A stretch of 64,000 nt of DNA, taken from positions 1 to 64,000 of the forward strand of contig CALNHX010005163.1 of the NCBI GenBank assembly GCA_940337035.1. Reading direction: 5' to 3'. The notes beneath the pieces were generated by a model, which saw nothing but the letters and a program-made list of their open reading frames with translations, had not been told where the DNA came from and did no database searches. The stretch's first letter is position 1; the number at the start of each line of letters is the position of its first letter. Source of the DNA: Agriotes lineatus (taxonomy: Eukaryota > Arthropoda > Insecta > Coleoptera > Elateridae). Shown here piece after piece: positions 47,881 through 60,386 of this stretch. Made by a program: the position numbers and the translations under genes.

Positions 47881-48130
47881 CTAAAGTACCTGTGGCTCTG
47901 TTCCATATTTCCTATTCGAAAAAAGATGTAGATTCTTATCGGGATCTAATTCCAGTTTTTCCATGGCATTAGCCAAGTTCCAAGATTGCTTTTGGGCTGA
48001 TGCTGAGAGGGTTGTTGTTTCACGAAGTAACACCTTCAGTAAATAAATAATAATTTCGGAGGGAGCTTGTCTCACCTAAAATACCTGTGGGTCAGTTCCA
48101 TAATTTCTATTCGAGAGAATAGTTAGATCC

Positions 48131-48466
48131 TCATCGGGGTCTAATTCCAGTTTTTCCCATGGCAGTGGCCAAGTTTCCAGATTGATTTTGGGCTGATGCT
48201 GAAATGGTTGTAGTTTCTCTAAGTAACATTTTCACTAAATAAATAATTATTTCGGATGGAGCTTTTCTCACCTGAAATACCTGTAGATCAGGTCCATAAT
48301 TTCTATTCGAATTAACAAGTAGATCCTCATCGAGATCTAATTCTAGTTTTTCTATATCATTGTCCAAGTTCCCAAATTGCCTTAGGGCTAATGCTGAAAG
48401 TGCTGTCCCCTCACGAAGTAACATTTTCACTAAATAAATACTAATTTCTATGGAACCTTTTCTCAC
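48131..48466 (-). pseudogene. Fused satellite units (CAG junction)
   Basis: A 111-codon frame crosses one junction as LQVFQVRKAPSE. It ends early through a frame change in the second unit. Confidence 0.5.
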
Positions 48467-48839
48467 CTAAAATACCTGTGGCTCAGTTCTGTAATTCCTA
48501 TTCGAAAGAACAGGTAGATCCTCATCGGAATATAATTCCAGTTTCTCCATGGCATTGGTTAAGTTCCCAAATTGCTTTTGGGCTGATGCTGAAAGGGTTG
48601 TCGTTTCACGAAATAACATTTTCACTAAATAAATAAAAATTTCGGAGGGAGCTTTTCTCTCCTTAAATAGCTGTGGATCAGTTCTATAATTCCTATTCGA
48701 AAGAACAAGTAGATCCTCATCGGATTATAGTTCCAGTTTTTCCATGGCATTGGCTACGTTCCCAAATTGCTCTTGGGCTGATGCTGAAAGGGTTGTCGTT
48801 TCACGAAGTAACATTTTCACTAAATAAATAATAATTTCG

Positions 48840-51590
48840 GAGGAAGCTTTTCTCACCTAAAATACCTGTGGCTCAGTTCCATAATCCCTATTCGACAGAA
48901 CAAGTAGATCCTCATTGGAATCCAACTCCAGTTTTTCCATGGCAGTGGCACAGTTTCGAGATTGATTTTGGGCTGATGCTGAAAGGGTTGTCGTTTGTCA
49001 AAGTAACTTTTTCACTAAATAAATAATAATTTCGGAGGGAGCTTGTTTCACCTAAAATACCTGTGGGTTAGTTCCATAATTCCTATTCGAGAGAATAGGT
49101 AGAATCTCAACGGGATCTAATTCCAGTGTTTCCATGGCAGTTGCCAAGTTTCCAGATTGATTTTGGGCTGATGCTGAAAGGGTTGTCGTTTCACGAAGAA
49201 ACTTTTTCACTAAATAAATTGTGATTTCGGAGGGAGCTTGTCTCACCTAAAATACCTGTGGGTCAGTTCCATAGTTCCTATTCGAATTAACAAGAAGATC
49301 CTCATCGGGATCTAATCCCAGTTTTTCCATGGCATTATCCAAGTTCCCAGATTGCTATTCGGCTGATGCTGAAAGGTTTGTCGTTTCACGAAGTAACATT
49401 TTCACTAAATAAATAATAATTTCGGAGGGAGCTTGTCTCACCTAAAATACCTGTGGCTCAGTTCCATCATTTCTATTCGAATTAACAAGTAGATCCTCAT
49501 CGAGATCTAATTCCAGTTATTTCATGGCATTGGCTACGTTCTAAAATTGCTTTTGGGCTGATGCTAAAAGGGTTGTCGTTTCACGAAATAACATTTGCAC
49601 TAAATAAATAATAATTTCGGATCGAGCTTGTGTCACCTAAAATACCTGTGGCTCAGTTCCATATTTCCTATTCGGAAAAAGAAGTAGATTCTTATCGGGA
49701 TTTAATTCCAGTTTCTCCATGGCATTAGCAAAGTTCCAAGATTGCTTTTGGGCTGATGCTGAGAGAGTTGTGGTTTCACGAAGTAACATTTTCACTAAAT
49801 AAATAATAATTTCGGAGGAAGCTTTTCTCACCTAAAATACCTGTGGCTCAGTTCCATAATCCCTATTCGACAGAACAAGTAGATCCTCATTGGAATCCAA
49901 CTCCAGTTTTTCCATGGCAGTGGCACAGTTTCCAGATTGATTTTGGGCTGATGCTGAAAGAGTTGTCGTTTGTCAAAGTAACTTTTTCACTAAATAAATA
50001 ATAATTTCGGAGGGAGCTTGTTTCACCTAAAATACCTGTGGGTCAGTTCCATAATTCCTATTCGAGAGAATAGGTAGAATCTCAACGGGATCTAATTCCA
50101 GTGTTTCCATGGCAGTTGCCAAGTTTCCAGATTGATTTTGGGCTGATGCTGAAAGGGTTGTCGTTTCACGAAGAAACTTTTTCACTAAATAAATTGTGAT
50201 TTCGGAGGGAGCTTGTCTCACCTAAAATACCTGTGGGTCAGTTCCATAGTTCCTATTCGAATTAACAAGAAGATCCTCATCGGGATCTAATTCCAGTTTT
50301 TCCATGGCATTATCCAAGTTCCCAGATTGCTATTCGGCTGATGCTGAAAGGTTTGTCGTTTCACGAAGTAACATTTTCACTAAATAAATAATAATTTCGG
50401 ACGGAGCTTGTCTCACCTAAAATACCTGTGGGTCAGTTCCATAGTTCCTATTCGAATTAACAAGAAGATCCTCATCGGGATCTAATTCCAGTTTTTCCAT
50501 GGCATTATCCAAGTTCCCAGATTGCTATTCGGCTGATGCTGAAAGGTTTGTCGTTTCACGAAGTAACATTTTCACTAAATAAATAATAATTTCGGAGGGA
50601 GCTTGTCTCACCTAAAATACCTGTGGCTCAGTTCCATCATTTCTATTCGAATTAACAAGTAGATCCTCATCGAGATCTAATTCCAGTTATTTCATGGCAT
50701 TGGCTACGTTCTAAAATTGCTTTTGGGCTGATGCTAAAAGGGTTGTCGTTTCACGAAATAACATTTGCACTAAATAAATAATAATTTCGGATCGAGCTTG
50801 TGTCACCTAAAATACCTGTGGCTCAGTTCCATATTTCCTATTCGGAAAAAGAAGTAGATTCTTATCGGGATTTAATTCCAGTTTCTCCATGGCATTAGCA
50901 AAGTTCCAAGATTGCTTTTGGGCTGATGCTGAGAGGGTTGTTGTTTCACGAAGTAACATTTTCACTAAATAAATAATAATTTCGGAGGAAGCTTTTCTCA
51001 CCTAAAATACCTGTGGCTCAGTTCCATAATCCCTATTCGACAGAACAAGTAGATCCTCATTGGAATCCAACTCCAGTTTTTCCATGGCAGTGGCACAGTT
51101 TCCAGATTGATTTTGGGCTGATGCTGAAAGGGTTGTCGTTTGTCAAAGTAACTTTTTCACTAAATAAATAATAATTTCGGAGGGAGCTTGTTTCACCTAA
51201 AATACCTGTGGGTCAGTTCCATAATTCCTATTCGAGAGAATAGGTAGAATCTCAACGGGATCTAATTCCAGTGTTTCCATGGCAGTTGCCAAGTTTCCAG
51301 ATTGATTTTGGGCTGATGCTGAAAGGGTTGTCGTTTCACGAAGAAACTTTTTCACTAAATAAATTGTGATTTCGGAGAGAGCTTGTCTCACCTAAAATAC
51401 CTGTGGGTCAGTTCCATAGTTCCTATTCGAATTAACAAGAAGATCCTCATCGGGATCTAATTCCAGTTTTTCCATGGCATTATCTAAGTTCCCAGATTGC
51501 TATTCGGCTGATGCTGAAAGGTTTGTCGTTTCACGAAGTAACATTTTCACTAAATAAATAATAATTTCGGACGGAGCTTGTCTCACCTAA
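48840..51590 (-). repeat. Higher-order repeat in block II (5-mer and 6-mer)
   Basis: The same ordered set of monomers recurs at offsets of 975 bp (five units) and 1170 bp (six units); for example the unit at 49052 recurs at 50027 and 51197, and that at 49637 at 50807. The 6-mer copy contains one extra duplicated monomer (50222-50610). Confidence 0.9.
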
Positions 51591-51774
51591 AATACCTGAG
51601 GCTCAGTTCCATAATTTCTATTTGCATTAACAAGTAGATCCTCATCGAGATCTAATTCCATTTTTTCCATGGCATTGGCCAAGTTCCCAAGTTCCCAAAT
51701 TACCTTAGGGCTGATGCTGAAAGTGCTGTCGCCTCACGAAATAACATTTTCACTAAATAAATTATAATTTCGGA

Positions 51775-54114
51775 GGGAGCTTTTCTCACCTAAAATACCT
51801 GTGGCTCAGTTCCATAATTCCTATTCGAAAGAACAAGTACATCCTAATCGGAATATAATTCCAGTTTTTTCATGGCATTGGCTAAGTTCCTAAATTGCTT
51901 TTGGGCTGATGCTGAAAGTGCTGTCTGTTCACGAAGTAACATTTTCACTAAATAAATACTAATTTCTATGGAACCTTTTCTCACCTAAAATACTTGTGGC
52001 TCAGTTCCATAATTCCTATTCGAAAGAACAAGGAAATACTCATCGGAATATAATTCCAGTTTTTCCATGGCATTGGCTAAGTTCCGAAATTGCTTTTGGG
52101 TTGATGCTGAAATGGTTGTCGTTTCACGAAGTAATATTATCACTAAATAAATAATTTTTCTCACCTAAAATACCTGTGGTTCAGTTCTATAATTCCTATT
52201 CGAAAGAACAAGTAGATCCTTATCGGGATCTAATTCCAGTTTTTCCATATCATTGTCCCAGGTCCCAGATTGATTTTGGGCTGATGCTGAAAGGGTTGTC
52301 GTTTCACGAAGTAACATTTTCACTAAATAAATAATAATTTCGGATTGAGCTTTTCTCACCTAAAATACCTGAGGCTCAGTTCCATAATTCCTATTCGAAA
52401 GAACAAGTAGATACTCATCAGAACGTAATCGCAGTTTTTCTATATCATTGGCTAAGTTCCCAAATTGCTTTTGGGCGGATGCTGACAGGGTTGTCGTTTC
52501 ACGAAGTAACATTTTCACTAAATAAATACTAATTTTTATAGAACCTATTCTCACCTAAAATACTTTTGGCTCAGTTCCATAATTCCTGTTCGAAAGAACA
52601 AGCAAATACTCATCGGAATATAATTCCAGTTTTTCCATGGCATTGGCTAAGTTCCTAAATTGCTTTTGGGCTGATGCTGAAAGGGTTTTCGTTTCACGAA
52701 ATAACATTTGCACTAAATAAATAATAATTTCGGAGGGAGCTTGTGTCATCTAAAATACCTGTGGCTCAGTTCCATATTTCCTATTCGAAAGAAGAAGTAG
52801 ATCCTTATCGGGATCTAATTCCAGTTTTTCCATGGCATTGGTCAAGTTCCCAGATTGCTTTTGGGCTGATGCTGAAAGGGTTGTCGTTTCACGAAGAAAC
52901 ATTTTCACTAAATAAATTATAATTTCGGAGGGAGCTTTTCTCACCTAAAATACCTGTGGCTCAGTTCCATAATTCCTATTCGAAAGAACAAGTACATCCT
53001 AATCGGAATATAATTCCAGTTTTTTCATGGCATTGGCTAAGTTCCTAAATTGCTTTTGGGCTGATGCTGAAAGTGCTGTCTGTTCACGAAGTAACATTTT
53101 CACTAAATAAATACTAATTTCTATGGAACCTTTTCTCACCTAAAATACTTGTGGCTCAGTTCCATAATTCCTATTCGAAAGAACAAGGAAATACTCATCG
53201 GAATATAATTCCAGTTTTTCCATGGCATTGGCTAAGTTCCGAAATTGCTTTTGGGTTAATGCTGAAAGGGTTGTCGTTTCACGAAGTAACATTATCACTA
53301 AATAAATAATAATTTCGGAGGGAGCTTTTCTCACCTAAAATACCTGTGGCTCAGTTCTATAATTCCTATTCGAAAGAACAAGTAGATTCTTATCGGGATC
53401 TAATTCCAGTTTTTCCATATCATTGTCCCAGGTCCCAGATTGATTTTGGGCTGATGCTGAAAGGGTTGTCGTTTCACGAAGTAACATTTTCACTAAATAA
53501 ATAATAATTTCGGATTGAGCTTTTCTCACCTAAAATACCTGAGGCTCAGTTCCATAATTCCTATTCGAAAGAACAAGTAGATACTCATCAGAACGTAATC
53601 GCAGTTTTTCTATATCATTGGCTAAGTTCCCAAATTGCTTTTGGGCGGATGCTGACAGGGTTGTCGTTTCACGAAGTAACATTTTCACTAAATAAATACT
53701 AATTTCTATAGAACCTATTCTCACCTAAAATACTTGTGGCTCGGTTCCATAATTCCTGTTCGAAAGAACAAGCAAATACTCATCGGAATATAATTCCAGT
53801 TTTTCCATGGCATTGGCTAAGTTCCTAAATTGCTTTTGGGCTGATGCTGAAAGGGTTTTCGTTTCACGAAATAACATTTGCACTAAATAAATAATAATTT
53901 CGGAGGGAGCTTGTGTCATCTAAAATACCTGTGGCTCAGTTCCATATTTCCTATTCGAAAGAAGAAGTAGATCCTTATCGGGATCTAATTCCAGTTTTTC
54001 CATGGCATTGGTCAAGTTCCCAGATTGCTTTTGGGCTGATGCTGAAAGGGTTGTCGTTTCACGAAGAAACATTTTCACTAAATAAATAACAATTTCGAAG
54101 GAAGCTTGTCTCAC
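51775..54114 (-). repeat. Higher-order repeat in block II (6-mer, two copies)
   Basis: Units at 52165, 52360, 52555 and 52750 recur at 53335, 53530, 53725 and 53920 (offset 1170). The first copy lacks about 15 bp of linker near 52155. Most units in this stretch are open in the same frame and separated by single TAG codons. Confidence 0.9.
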
Positions 54115-55673
54115 CTAAAATACCTGTGGGTCATTTCTATAATTTATATTCAAATTAACAGGTAGATCCTCATCGGAATATAATTCCAGTTTTTCCATGT
54201 CATTGGCTAAGTTCCCAAATTGCTTTTGGGCTGATGTTGAAATTGCTGTCCCCTCACGAAGTAACATCTTCACTAAATAAATACTAATTTCTATGGAACC
54301 TTTTCTCACCTAAAATACTTGTGGCTCAGTTCCATAATTCCTATTCGAAAGAACAAGTAAATACTCATCGGAATATGATTCCAGTTTTTCCATGGCATTG
54401 GCTAAGTTCCGAAATTGCTTTTGGGTTGATGCTGAAAGGGTTGTCGTTTCACGAAGTTACATTATCACTAAATAAATAATAATTTCGGATTGAGGTTGTC
54501 TCAACTAAAATACCTGTGGCTCAGTTCCATATCTCCTATTAGAAAGAACAAATAGACCTTATCGGGATCTAATTCCAGTTTTTCCATGGCATTGGCTAGG
54601 TTCCCAAATTGCCTTTGGGCTGATGCTGAAAGTGCTGTCCCCTCACGAAGTAAAATTTTCACTAAATAAATTAAAATTTTGGAGGGAGCTTTTCTCATCT
54701 AAAATACCTGCGGCTCAGTTCCATAATTCCTATTCGAAAGAACAAGTAGATCCTCAGCCGAATATAAATCCAGTTTTTTCATGGCATTGGCTAAGTTCCC
54801 AAATTGCCTTTGGGCTGATGCTGAAAGGGTTGTCGTTTCACGAAGTAACACTTTCACTAAGTAAATAATAATTTCGGATTGAGATTGTCTCACCTAAAAT
54901 ACCTGTGGGTTAGTTCCATAATTTCTATTCGAATTAACAAGTAGAACCTCATCGAGATCGAATTCCAGTTTTTCCATGGCATTGGCCAATTTCCCAAATT
55001 GCCTTAGGGCTGATGCTGAAAGTGTTGTCTCCTCACAAAGTAACATTTTCACTAAATAAATAGTAATTACTGAGGGAGCTTTTCTCACCTAAAATACCTG
55101 TGCCTCAATTCTATATTTCCTATTCGAAAGAACAAGTAGATACTCATCGGAGTATAATCCCAGTTTTTCCATGGCATTGGCTAAGTTCCCAAAATGCTTT
55201 TGGGCTGATGCTGAAAGGGTTGTCGCTTCAAGAAGTAACATTTTCACTAATTAAATAATAATTTCGAAGGAAGCTTGTCTCACCTAAAATACCTGTGGCT
55301 CAGTTCCATATTTCCTACTCGAAAGAACAAGTAGATCCTTATCGGGTTCTAATACCTGATTTTCCATGCCATTGGCCCAGTTCCCAGATTGCTTTTGAGC
55401 TGATGGTGAAAGGGTTGTCGTTTCACGAAGTAACATTTTCACTAAATAAATAATAATTTCGGAGGGAGCTTTTCTCACCTAAAATACCTGTGGCTCAGTT
55501 CCATAATTTCTATTAGAAGGAACAAGTAGATACTCATCAGAATGTAATCCCAGTTTTTCTATATCATTGGCTAAGTTCCCAAATTGCTTTTGGGCGGATG
55601 CTGACAGGGTTGTCGTTTCAGGAAGTAGCATTTTCACTAAATAAATAATTATTTCGGATGGAGCTTGTCTCAC

Positions 55674-55896
55674 CTGAAATACTTGTTGGAGCTTGTCTCA
55701 CCTGAAATACTTGTAGGTCAGTTCCATAATTTCTATTTGAATTAACAAGTGGATCCTCATCGAGATCTAATTCCATTTTTTCCATGGCATTGGCCAAGTT
55801 CCCAAATTACCTTAGGGCTGATGCTGAAAGGGTTGTCCTCTCACGAAGTAACATTTTCACTAAATAAATACTAATTTCTATAGAACCTATTCTCAC
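55674..55896 (-). repeat. Oversized satellite unit (28-bp internal duplication)
   Basis: The unit is 223 bp because the linker block GAGCTTGTCTCACCTGAAAT with flanking bases is repeated in tandem at about 55663-55710. Both copies of the junction codon are CAG. Confidence 0.8.
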
Positions 55897-58800
55897 CTAA
55901 AATACTTGTGGCTCAGTTCCATAATTCCTATTCGAAAGAACAAGTAAATACTCATCGGAATATAATTCCAGTTTTTCTATGGCATTGGCAAAGTTCCTAA
56001 ATTGCTTTTGGGCTGATGCTGAAAGGGTTTTCGTTTCACGAAATAACATTTGCACTAAATAAATAATAATTTCGGAGGGAGCTTGTGTCATCTAAAATAC
56101 CTGTGATTGAGTTCCATATTTCCTATTCGAAAGAAGAAGTAGATCCTTATCGGGATCTAATTCCAGGTTTTCCATGGCATTGGTTAAGTTCCCAGATTGC
56201 TTTTGGGCTGATGCTGAAAGGGTTGTCGTTTCACGAAGAAACATTTTCACTAAATAAATAATAATTTCGAAGGGAGCTGGTCTCACCTAAAATACCTGTG
56301 GGTCAGTTCTATAATTTCTATTCAAATTAACAAGTAGATCCTCATCGAGATCTAATTTCAGTTTTTCCATGGCATTGGCCGAGTTTCCAAATTGCCTTAG
56401 GCTGATGCTGAAACTGCTGTCCCCTCACGAAGTAACAGTGTCACTAAATAAATGATAATTTCGGAGGGAGCTTTTCTCACCTAAAATACCTGTGGCTCAG
56501 TTCTATGATTCCTATTCGAAAGAACAAGTAGATCCACATAGAGATCTAATTCCAGTTTTTCATGGCATGAGTTACGTTCCCAAATTGTGTTTGGGCTGAT
56601 GCTGAAAGGGTTGTCGGTTAACGAAGTAACATTTTCACTAAATAAATAATAATTTCGGAGGGAGCTTGTCTCACCTAAAGTACCTGTGGCCCAGTTCCAT
56701 AATTGCTATTCGAAAGAACAAGTAGATCCTTATCGGGATCTAATTCCAGTTTTTCCATGGCATTGGCCAAGTCCCCAGATTGCTTTTGGGCTGATGCTAA
56801 AAGGGTTGTCGTTTCACGTAGTAACATTTTTACTAAATAAATAATAACTTCGGAAATAGCTTGTCTCACCTAAAATACCTGTGGGTCAGTTCCAGAATTT
56901 CTATTCGAATTAAAAAGTAGATCCTCATCTAGATCTAATTCCAGTTTTTCCATGGCATTGACCAAGTTCCCAAATTGCCTTAGGGCTGATGCTGAAAGTG
57001 CTGTCCCCTCACGTAGTAGCATTTTCACTAAATAAATTATAATTTCGGAGGGAGCTTTTCTCACCTAAAATACCTGCGGCTGAGTTCAATAATTCCTATT
57101 CGAAAGAACAAATAGATCCTCATCGGAATATAATTCCAATTTTTCGATGGTATTGGCTAAGTTCCCAAATTGCTTTTGGGCTGATGCTGAAAGGTTTGTC
57201 GTTTCACGAAGTAACATTTTCACTAAATAAATAATAATTTCGGATGGAGCTCTTCTCACCTAAAATACCTGTGGGTCAGTTCCATAATTTCTGTTCGAAT
57301 TAACAAGTAGATCCTCATCGAGATCTAATTCTAGTTTTTCCATGGCATTGGCCAAGTTCCCAAATTACCTTAGGGCTGATGCTGAAAGGGTTGTCCTCTC
57401 ACGAAGTAACATTTTCACTAAATAAATACTAATTTCTATAGAACCTATTCTCACCTAAAATACTTGTGGCTCAGTTCCATAATTCCTATTCGAAAGAACA
57501 AGTAAATACTCATCGGAATATAATTCCAGTTTTTCTATGGCATTGGCTAAGTTCCTAAATTGCTTTTGGGCTGATGCTGAAAGGGTTTTCGTTTCACGAA
57601 ATAACATTTGCACTAAATAAATAATAATTTCGGAGGGAGCTTGTGTCATCTAAAATACCTGTGATTGAGTTCCATATTTCCTATTCGAAAGAAGAAGTAG
57701 ATCCTTATCGGGATCTAATTCCAGGTTTTCCATGGCATTGGTTAAGTTCCCAGATTGCTTTTGGGCTGATGCTGAAAGGGTTGTCGTTTCACGAAGAAAC
57801 ATTTTCACTAAATAAATAATAATTTCGAAGGGAGCTGGTCTCACCTAAAATACCTGTGGGTCAGTTCTATAATTTCTATTCAAATTAACAAGTAGATCCT
57901 CATCGAGATCTAATTTCAGTTTTTCCAGGGCATTGGCCGAGTTTCCAAATTGCCTTAGGGCTGATGCTGAAACTGCTGTCCCCTCACGAAGTAACAGTGT
58001 CACTAAATAAATGATAATTTCGGAGGGAGCTTTTCTCACCTAAAATACCTGTGGCTCAGTTCTATGATTCCTATTCGAAAGAACAAGTAGATCCACATAG
58101 AGATCTAATTCCAGTTTTTCATGGCATGAGTTACGTTCCCAAATTGTGTTTGGGCTGATGCTGAAAGGGTTGTCGGTTAACGAAGTAACATTTTCACTAA
58201 ATAAATAATAATTTCGGAGGGAGCTTGTCTCACCTAAAGTACCTGTGGCCCAGTTCCATAATTGCTATTCGAAAGAACAAGTAGATCCTTATCGGGATCT
58301 AATTCCAGTTTTTCCATGGCATTGGCCAAGTCCCCAGATTGCTTTTGGGCTGATGCTAAAAGGGTTGTCGTTTCACGAAGTAACATTTTTACTAAATAAA
58401 TAATAACTTCGGAAATAGCTTGTCTCACCTAAAATACCTGTGGGTCAGTTCCAGAATTTCTATTCGAATTAAAAAGTAGATCCTCATCTAGATCTAATTC
58501 CAGTTTTTCCATGGCATTGACCAAGTTCCCAAATTGCCTTAGGGCTGATGCTGAAAGTGCTGTCCCCTCACGTAGTAGCATTTTCACTAAATAAATTATA
58601 ATTTCGGAGGGAGTTTTTCTCACCTAAAATACCTGCGGCTGAGTTCAATAATTCCTATTCGAAAGAACAAATAGATCCTCATCGGAATATAATTCCAATT
58701 TTTCGATGGTATTGGCTAAGTTCCCAAATTGCTTTTGGGCTGATGCTGAAAGGTTTGTCGTTTCACGAAGTAACATTTTCACTAAATAAATAATAATTTC

Positions 58801-59010
58801 GGATGGAGCTTGTCTCACCTAAAATACCTGTGGGTCAGTTCCATAATTTCTGTTCGAATTAACAAGTAGATCCTCATCGAGATCTAATTCTAGTTTTTCC
58901 ATGGCATTGACCAAGTTCTCAAATTTCCTTAGGGCTGATGCTGAAAGTGCTGCCCCCTCACGTAGTAGCATTTTCACTAAATAAATTATAATTTCGGAGG
59001 GAGCTTTTCT
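55885..59010 (-). repeat. Higher-order repeat in block II (8-mer, ~1559 bp)
   Basis: Units at 55897, 56092, 56675 and 56870 recur at 57455, 57650, 58234 and 58429 (offset 1558-1559). The copies are nearly identical. Confidence 0.9.
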
Positions 59011-59630
59011 CACCTAAAATACCTGTGGCTCAGTTCAATAATTCCTATTCGAAAGAACAAGTAGATCCTCATCGGAATATAATCCCAGTTTTTCCATGGC
59101 ATTGGCTAAGTTCCCAAATTGCTTTTGGGCTGATGCTGAAAGGGTTGTCGTTTCACGAAGTAGCATTTTCACTAAATAAATAATAATTTCGGAGGGAGCT
59201 GGTCTCACCTAAGCTACTTGTGGCTCAGTTCCATATTTCCTATTCGAAAGAACAAGTAGATCCTTATCGGGATCTAATTCCAGATTTTCCATGGCATTGG
59301 CCCAGTTCCCAGATTGCTTTTGGGCTGATGCTGAAAGGGTTGTCGTTTCACGAAGTAAAATTTTCACTATATAAATAATAATTTCTGTGGGAGTTTTTCT
59401 CACCTAAAATACCTGTGGCTCAGTTACATAATTCCTATTCGAAAGAACAAGAAGATCCTCATCGGAATATAATTCCTGTTTTGCCATGACATTGGCTAAG
59501 TTCCTAAATTGCTTTTGGGTTGATGCTGAAAGTGTTGTCGTTTCACGAAGAAACAATTTCACTAAATAAATAATATTTTGGAAGGGCGCTTGTCTTACCT
59601 AAAATACCTGTGGCTCAGTTCAATCATTCT

Positions 59631-59950
59631 TGTTCGGAAAAGTAACCTGATTAATATATGATTCATATTTTTAGAGACAGCTTGGGTCATCTGAAATACT
59701 GGTGGCTTGGTTCCTTGGTTTCTGACAGAAAAACTAATGCGAATACCGCCGGGATCTAATTTCATCATTTAATGCACTGGTCAAATTTACAGATATTTAC
59801 AGCGTGGCCTCGAAGTAATTTATAATTTCAGAAACAGCTTGTGCTATCTGAAATGCTTGTGTGTGTTTTCTCTCCAGAACTTGAACGCCGCTGGGATCTA
59901 ATTCCTAATTGCTGTTGTCCTGATGCTGAAAGTGTAACATGTAATAAAAT
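59631..59950 (-). repeat. Right boundary units of the satellite array (diverged)
   Basis: The last regular unit is followed by a 175-type linker (AGTAACCTGATTAATATATG), then units of the boundary type that also occur at 25441-25630. Junctions carry CTGAAATAC (CAG). The outermost piece (minus strand: ACACTTTCAGCATCAGGACA, later CCCAGCGGCGTTCAAG) resembles the solitary copy at 21650 more than the interior units. Similarity fades at about 59945. Confidence 0.75.
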
Positions 59951-60386
59951 ACTAAAAGTGCACGTAGATCTTACCCCGGACCTGAATTGTAATTGACGCA
60001 TCAAGTAACAACTCAAAATTTCTAAAAGAAACAGTTTTATTGACAAAATAAATATTTATAAACATTATTTAACTGATCATGCGTTTCCACCAACGTTCCA
60101 AGAGATACTGAGTAACCCACTCACTTGATGTGATGCAAGAAGACCACTCACTTGATATGATGCAAGAAGACCGGTGAATCAGCTGATAGCTACCATTTCG
60201 ATTACGCGACGGTATAATAGTTATGGAAGCAAGTTTTGCGTAATTTCTCTTATAATAATTATTTTATTAGGGTTTTATCTAGTATGGGCTGTTGCCGCGT
60301 CTAGACGTATTGTAGCGTGCAGCGTGCAGTATTGTGAAGTTACAATCTCATTGTAATCTTATAAATCGTAAACCATTATACATTAA
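59951..60386. other. Region upstream of second LINE; possible 5' UTR
   Basis: The array has ended and the LINE ORF1 begins at 60387. Part of this stretch is probably the 5' UTR of the LINE, but its start cannot be fixed. Confidence 0.4.
60117..60172 (+). repeat. 27-bp tandem duplication
   Basis: CCACTCACTTGATGTGATGC followed by AAGAAGA occurs twice in succession with one change. It may be part of the LINE 5' region, where short tandem units are common. Confidence 0.8.

Larger units (their letters stand above)
37171..59630 (-). repeat. Satellite block II: ~195-bp tandem monomers (~110 units)
   Basis: Head-to-tail monomers, mostly exactly 195 bp, with the same ~141-bp core as block I (roughly 90% alike by eye). 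The linker of ~54 bp is different and reads on the minus strand GGTGAGAAAAGCTCCCTCC, then GAAATTATTATTTATTTAG, then TGAAAATG. One unit equals 65 codons. In many units the whole unit is open on the minus strand and reads SEIIIYLVKMLLRETTTLSA, then an AQKQFGNLANAMEKLELDPD segment and NRNYGTEPQVF, then TAG. Frames often begin at GTG, or in some units ATG, directly after the TAG. There is no evidence of expression. Shorter and longer units occur near 38.0-38.4, 43.4, 44.25 and 55.7 kb. Confidence 0.95.

Noticed and set aside
25741..59630. The array as a gene with >150 tiny exons separated by 33- or 46-base introns (GT and AG flank every core)
   Set aside because: The implied introns are too short for normal insect splicing. 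The implied exons (142 or 149 bases) are not multiples of three. In the 195-bp family splicing at TTTAG would bring a TGA directly into frame.
25741..59630. CRISPR array
   Set aside because: Repeats are contiguous and coding-like with no unique spacers, and the DNA is eukaryotic.
37171..59630. Each 64-codon frame as a separate small protein gene
   Set aside because: Most of these frames open with GTG directly after the previous stop, which is not a normal eukaryotic start. They are better described as one repeated open frame than as dozens of genes.
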